Positions 5,450 through 5,749 of a stretch of 5,749 nt of DNA are shown here, one piece after another. How positions within the stretch are numbered: the first letter of the stretch is position 1; every line of letters begins with the position of its first letter. Source of the stretch: Planctomycetota bacterium (lineage in GTDB: Bacteria > Planctomycetota > Planctomycetia > Pirellulales > Thermoguttaceae); NCBI GenBank assembly GCA_015661985.1, contig DQVB01000555.1, positions 1 to 5,749 of the forward strand. The letters are read 5' to 3'. A model generated the notes under the pieces. It was not told where the DNA came from. It did not search any database and saw only the letters and a list, made by a program, of their open reading frames with translations. The position numbers and the translations under genes were made by a program.

Positions 5450-5526
5450 GATAGCTTCGCCTTTTGCACGGCCCACCCCTGAGCCTTCTGTGCCCGGTGA
5501 ACAGCCGTCCTGTATCCGAACACCGG

Positions 5527-5749
5527 TCAGTTCACCACATTGCGCAAAGGGAGTCCAAGGAGGGCTCGCCGACAGGCTTCGGCCGTCTTGATGCGGATAT
5601 CCAGCAGTCCTTCTTCGCTGTAGAAGGCGGCGTGGGGGGTGAGGATCAGCCGGTCGTGGGCGGGGTGGTCAGGGTCCTGCCAGGCCCGCAGGAGGGGATT
5701 GTCGGCCGGAGGCGGCTCTTCGGGCAACACGTCGATCGCCGCCCCGGCC
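5527..5749 (-). CDS. C-terminal part of a D-2-hydroxyacid dehydrogenase, CtBP-like (5' end outside window)
   Basis: The minus-strand frame is open to the window edge; codons upstream of the GTG at 5730 read A-G-A-A-I-D, joining to V-L-P-E-E-P, which is the typical segment after the NAD-binding domain in D-isomer-specific 2-hydroxyacid dehydrogenases. So the GTG is internal, not a start. Further on, LILTPHAAFYSEE contains the catalytic histidine (codon at 5632-5634) of this family. The F-Y-S-E-E continuation and the end LRNVVN-stop resemble the CtBP-like / phosphoglycerate-dehydrogenase-related subgroup. These enzymes reduce 2-keto acids with NAD(P)H in the cytoplasm; the substrate cannot be told from the fragment. 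It is convergent with the barrel gene, leaving 134 bases between the two stops. Confidence 0.88.
   Translation of the reverse strand, partial: AGAAIDVLPEEPPPADNPLLRAWQDPDHPAHDRLILTPHAAFYSEEGLLDIRIKTAEACRRALLGLPLRNVVN

Noticed and set aside
4133..5476. 447-codon minus-strand open frame covering the whole barrel gene
   Set aside because: Its translation is rich in H, R, V, D and P with no recognisable motif. It is a mirror of the codon bias of the plus-strand gene, which has a signal peptide and a good ribosome binding site.
5494..5526. Inverted repeat CCGGTG / CACCGG just after the minus-strand gene
   Set aside because: The stem is only 6 bp with a 21-base loop and no T-tract in either direction, too weak to call a terminator or operator.

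Overview
The window is GC-rich, densely coded bacterial DNA that looks like a chromosomal segment of a planctomycete, probably of the Pirellulales type. The main clues are the long secreted beta-barrel-like protein on the right, which resembles the outer-membrane barrels (BBP7-type) that are greatly expanded in Planctomycetes, and the C-terminal fragment at the left edge, whose sequence style recalls planctomycete CehA/McbA-like metallohydrolases. This assignment rests on recalled family resemblance, not on a search.

Layout, left to right: the 3' end of a plus-strand gene (2-400); a 147-base spacer with a possible promoter and a very stable GC hairpin directly before the next gene; trpE, anthranilate synthase component I (548-2152); 5 bases later an enolase-superfamily gene of the o-succinylbenzoate synthase / N-succinylamino-acid racemase type (2158-3276); 93 bases later a small antibiotic-biosynthesis-monooxygenase (ABM) domain protein (3370-3678); a 508-base non-coding stretch with a degenerate direct repeat, a terminator-like hairpin and two 5'-leader hairpins; a secreted outer-membrane-like protein (4187-5392); a 134-base convergent spacer with two back-to-back hairpins; and, on the minus strand, the C-terminal end of a D-2-hydroxyacid dehydrogenase (5527-5749), cut by the window edge.

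The trpE and enolase-superfamily genes are probably co-transcribed and may be translationally coupled. The ABM gene could belong to the same transcript. TrpE consumes chorismate, and MenC enzymes act in the chorismate-to-menaquinone route, but several substrate-contacting positions of the enolase-superfamily protein differ from the family pattern I recall, so its reaction is open. No trpG (the amidotransferase partner) is visible here.

I see no CRISPR array, tRNA, rRNA, insertion sequence or prophage gene. The points most worth a second look are the leader of trpE, the altered active site of the MenC-like protein, and the structured leader of the barrel gene. None of them is proof of a new system.
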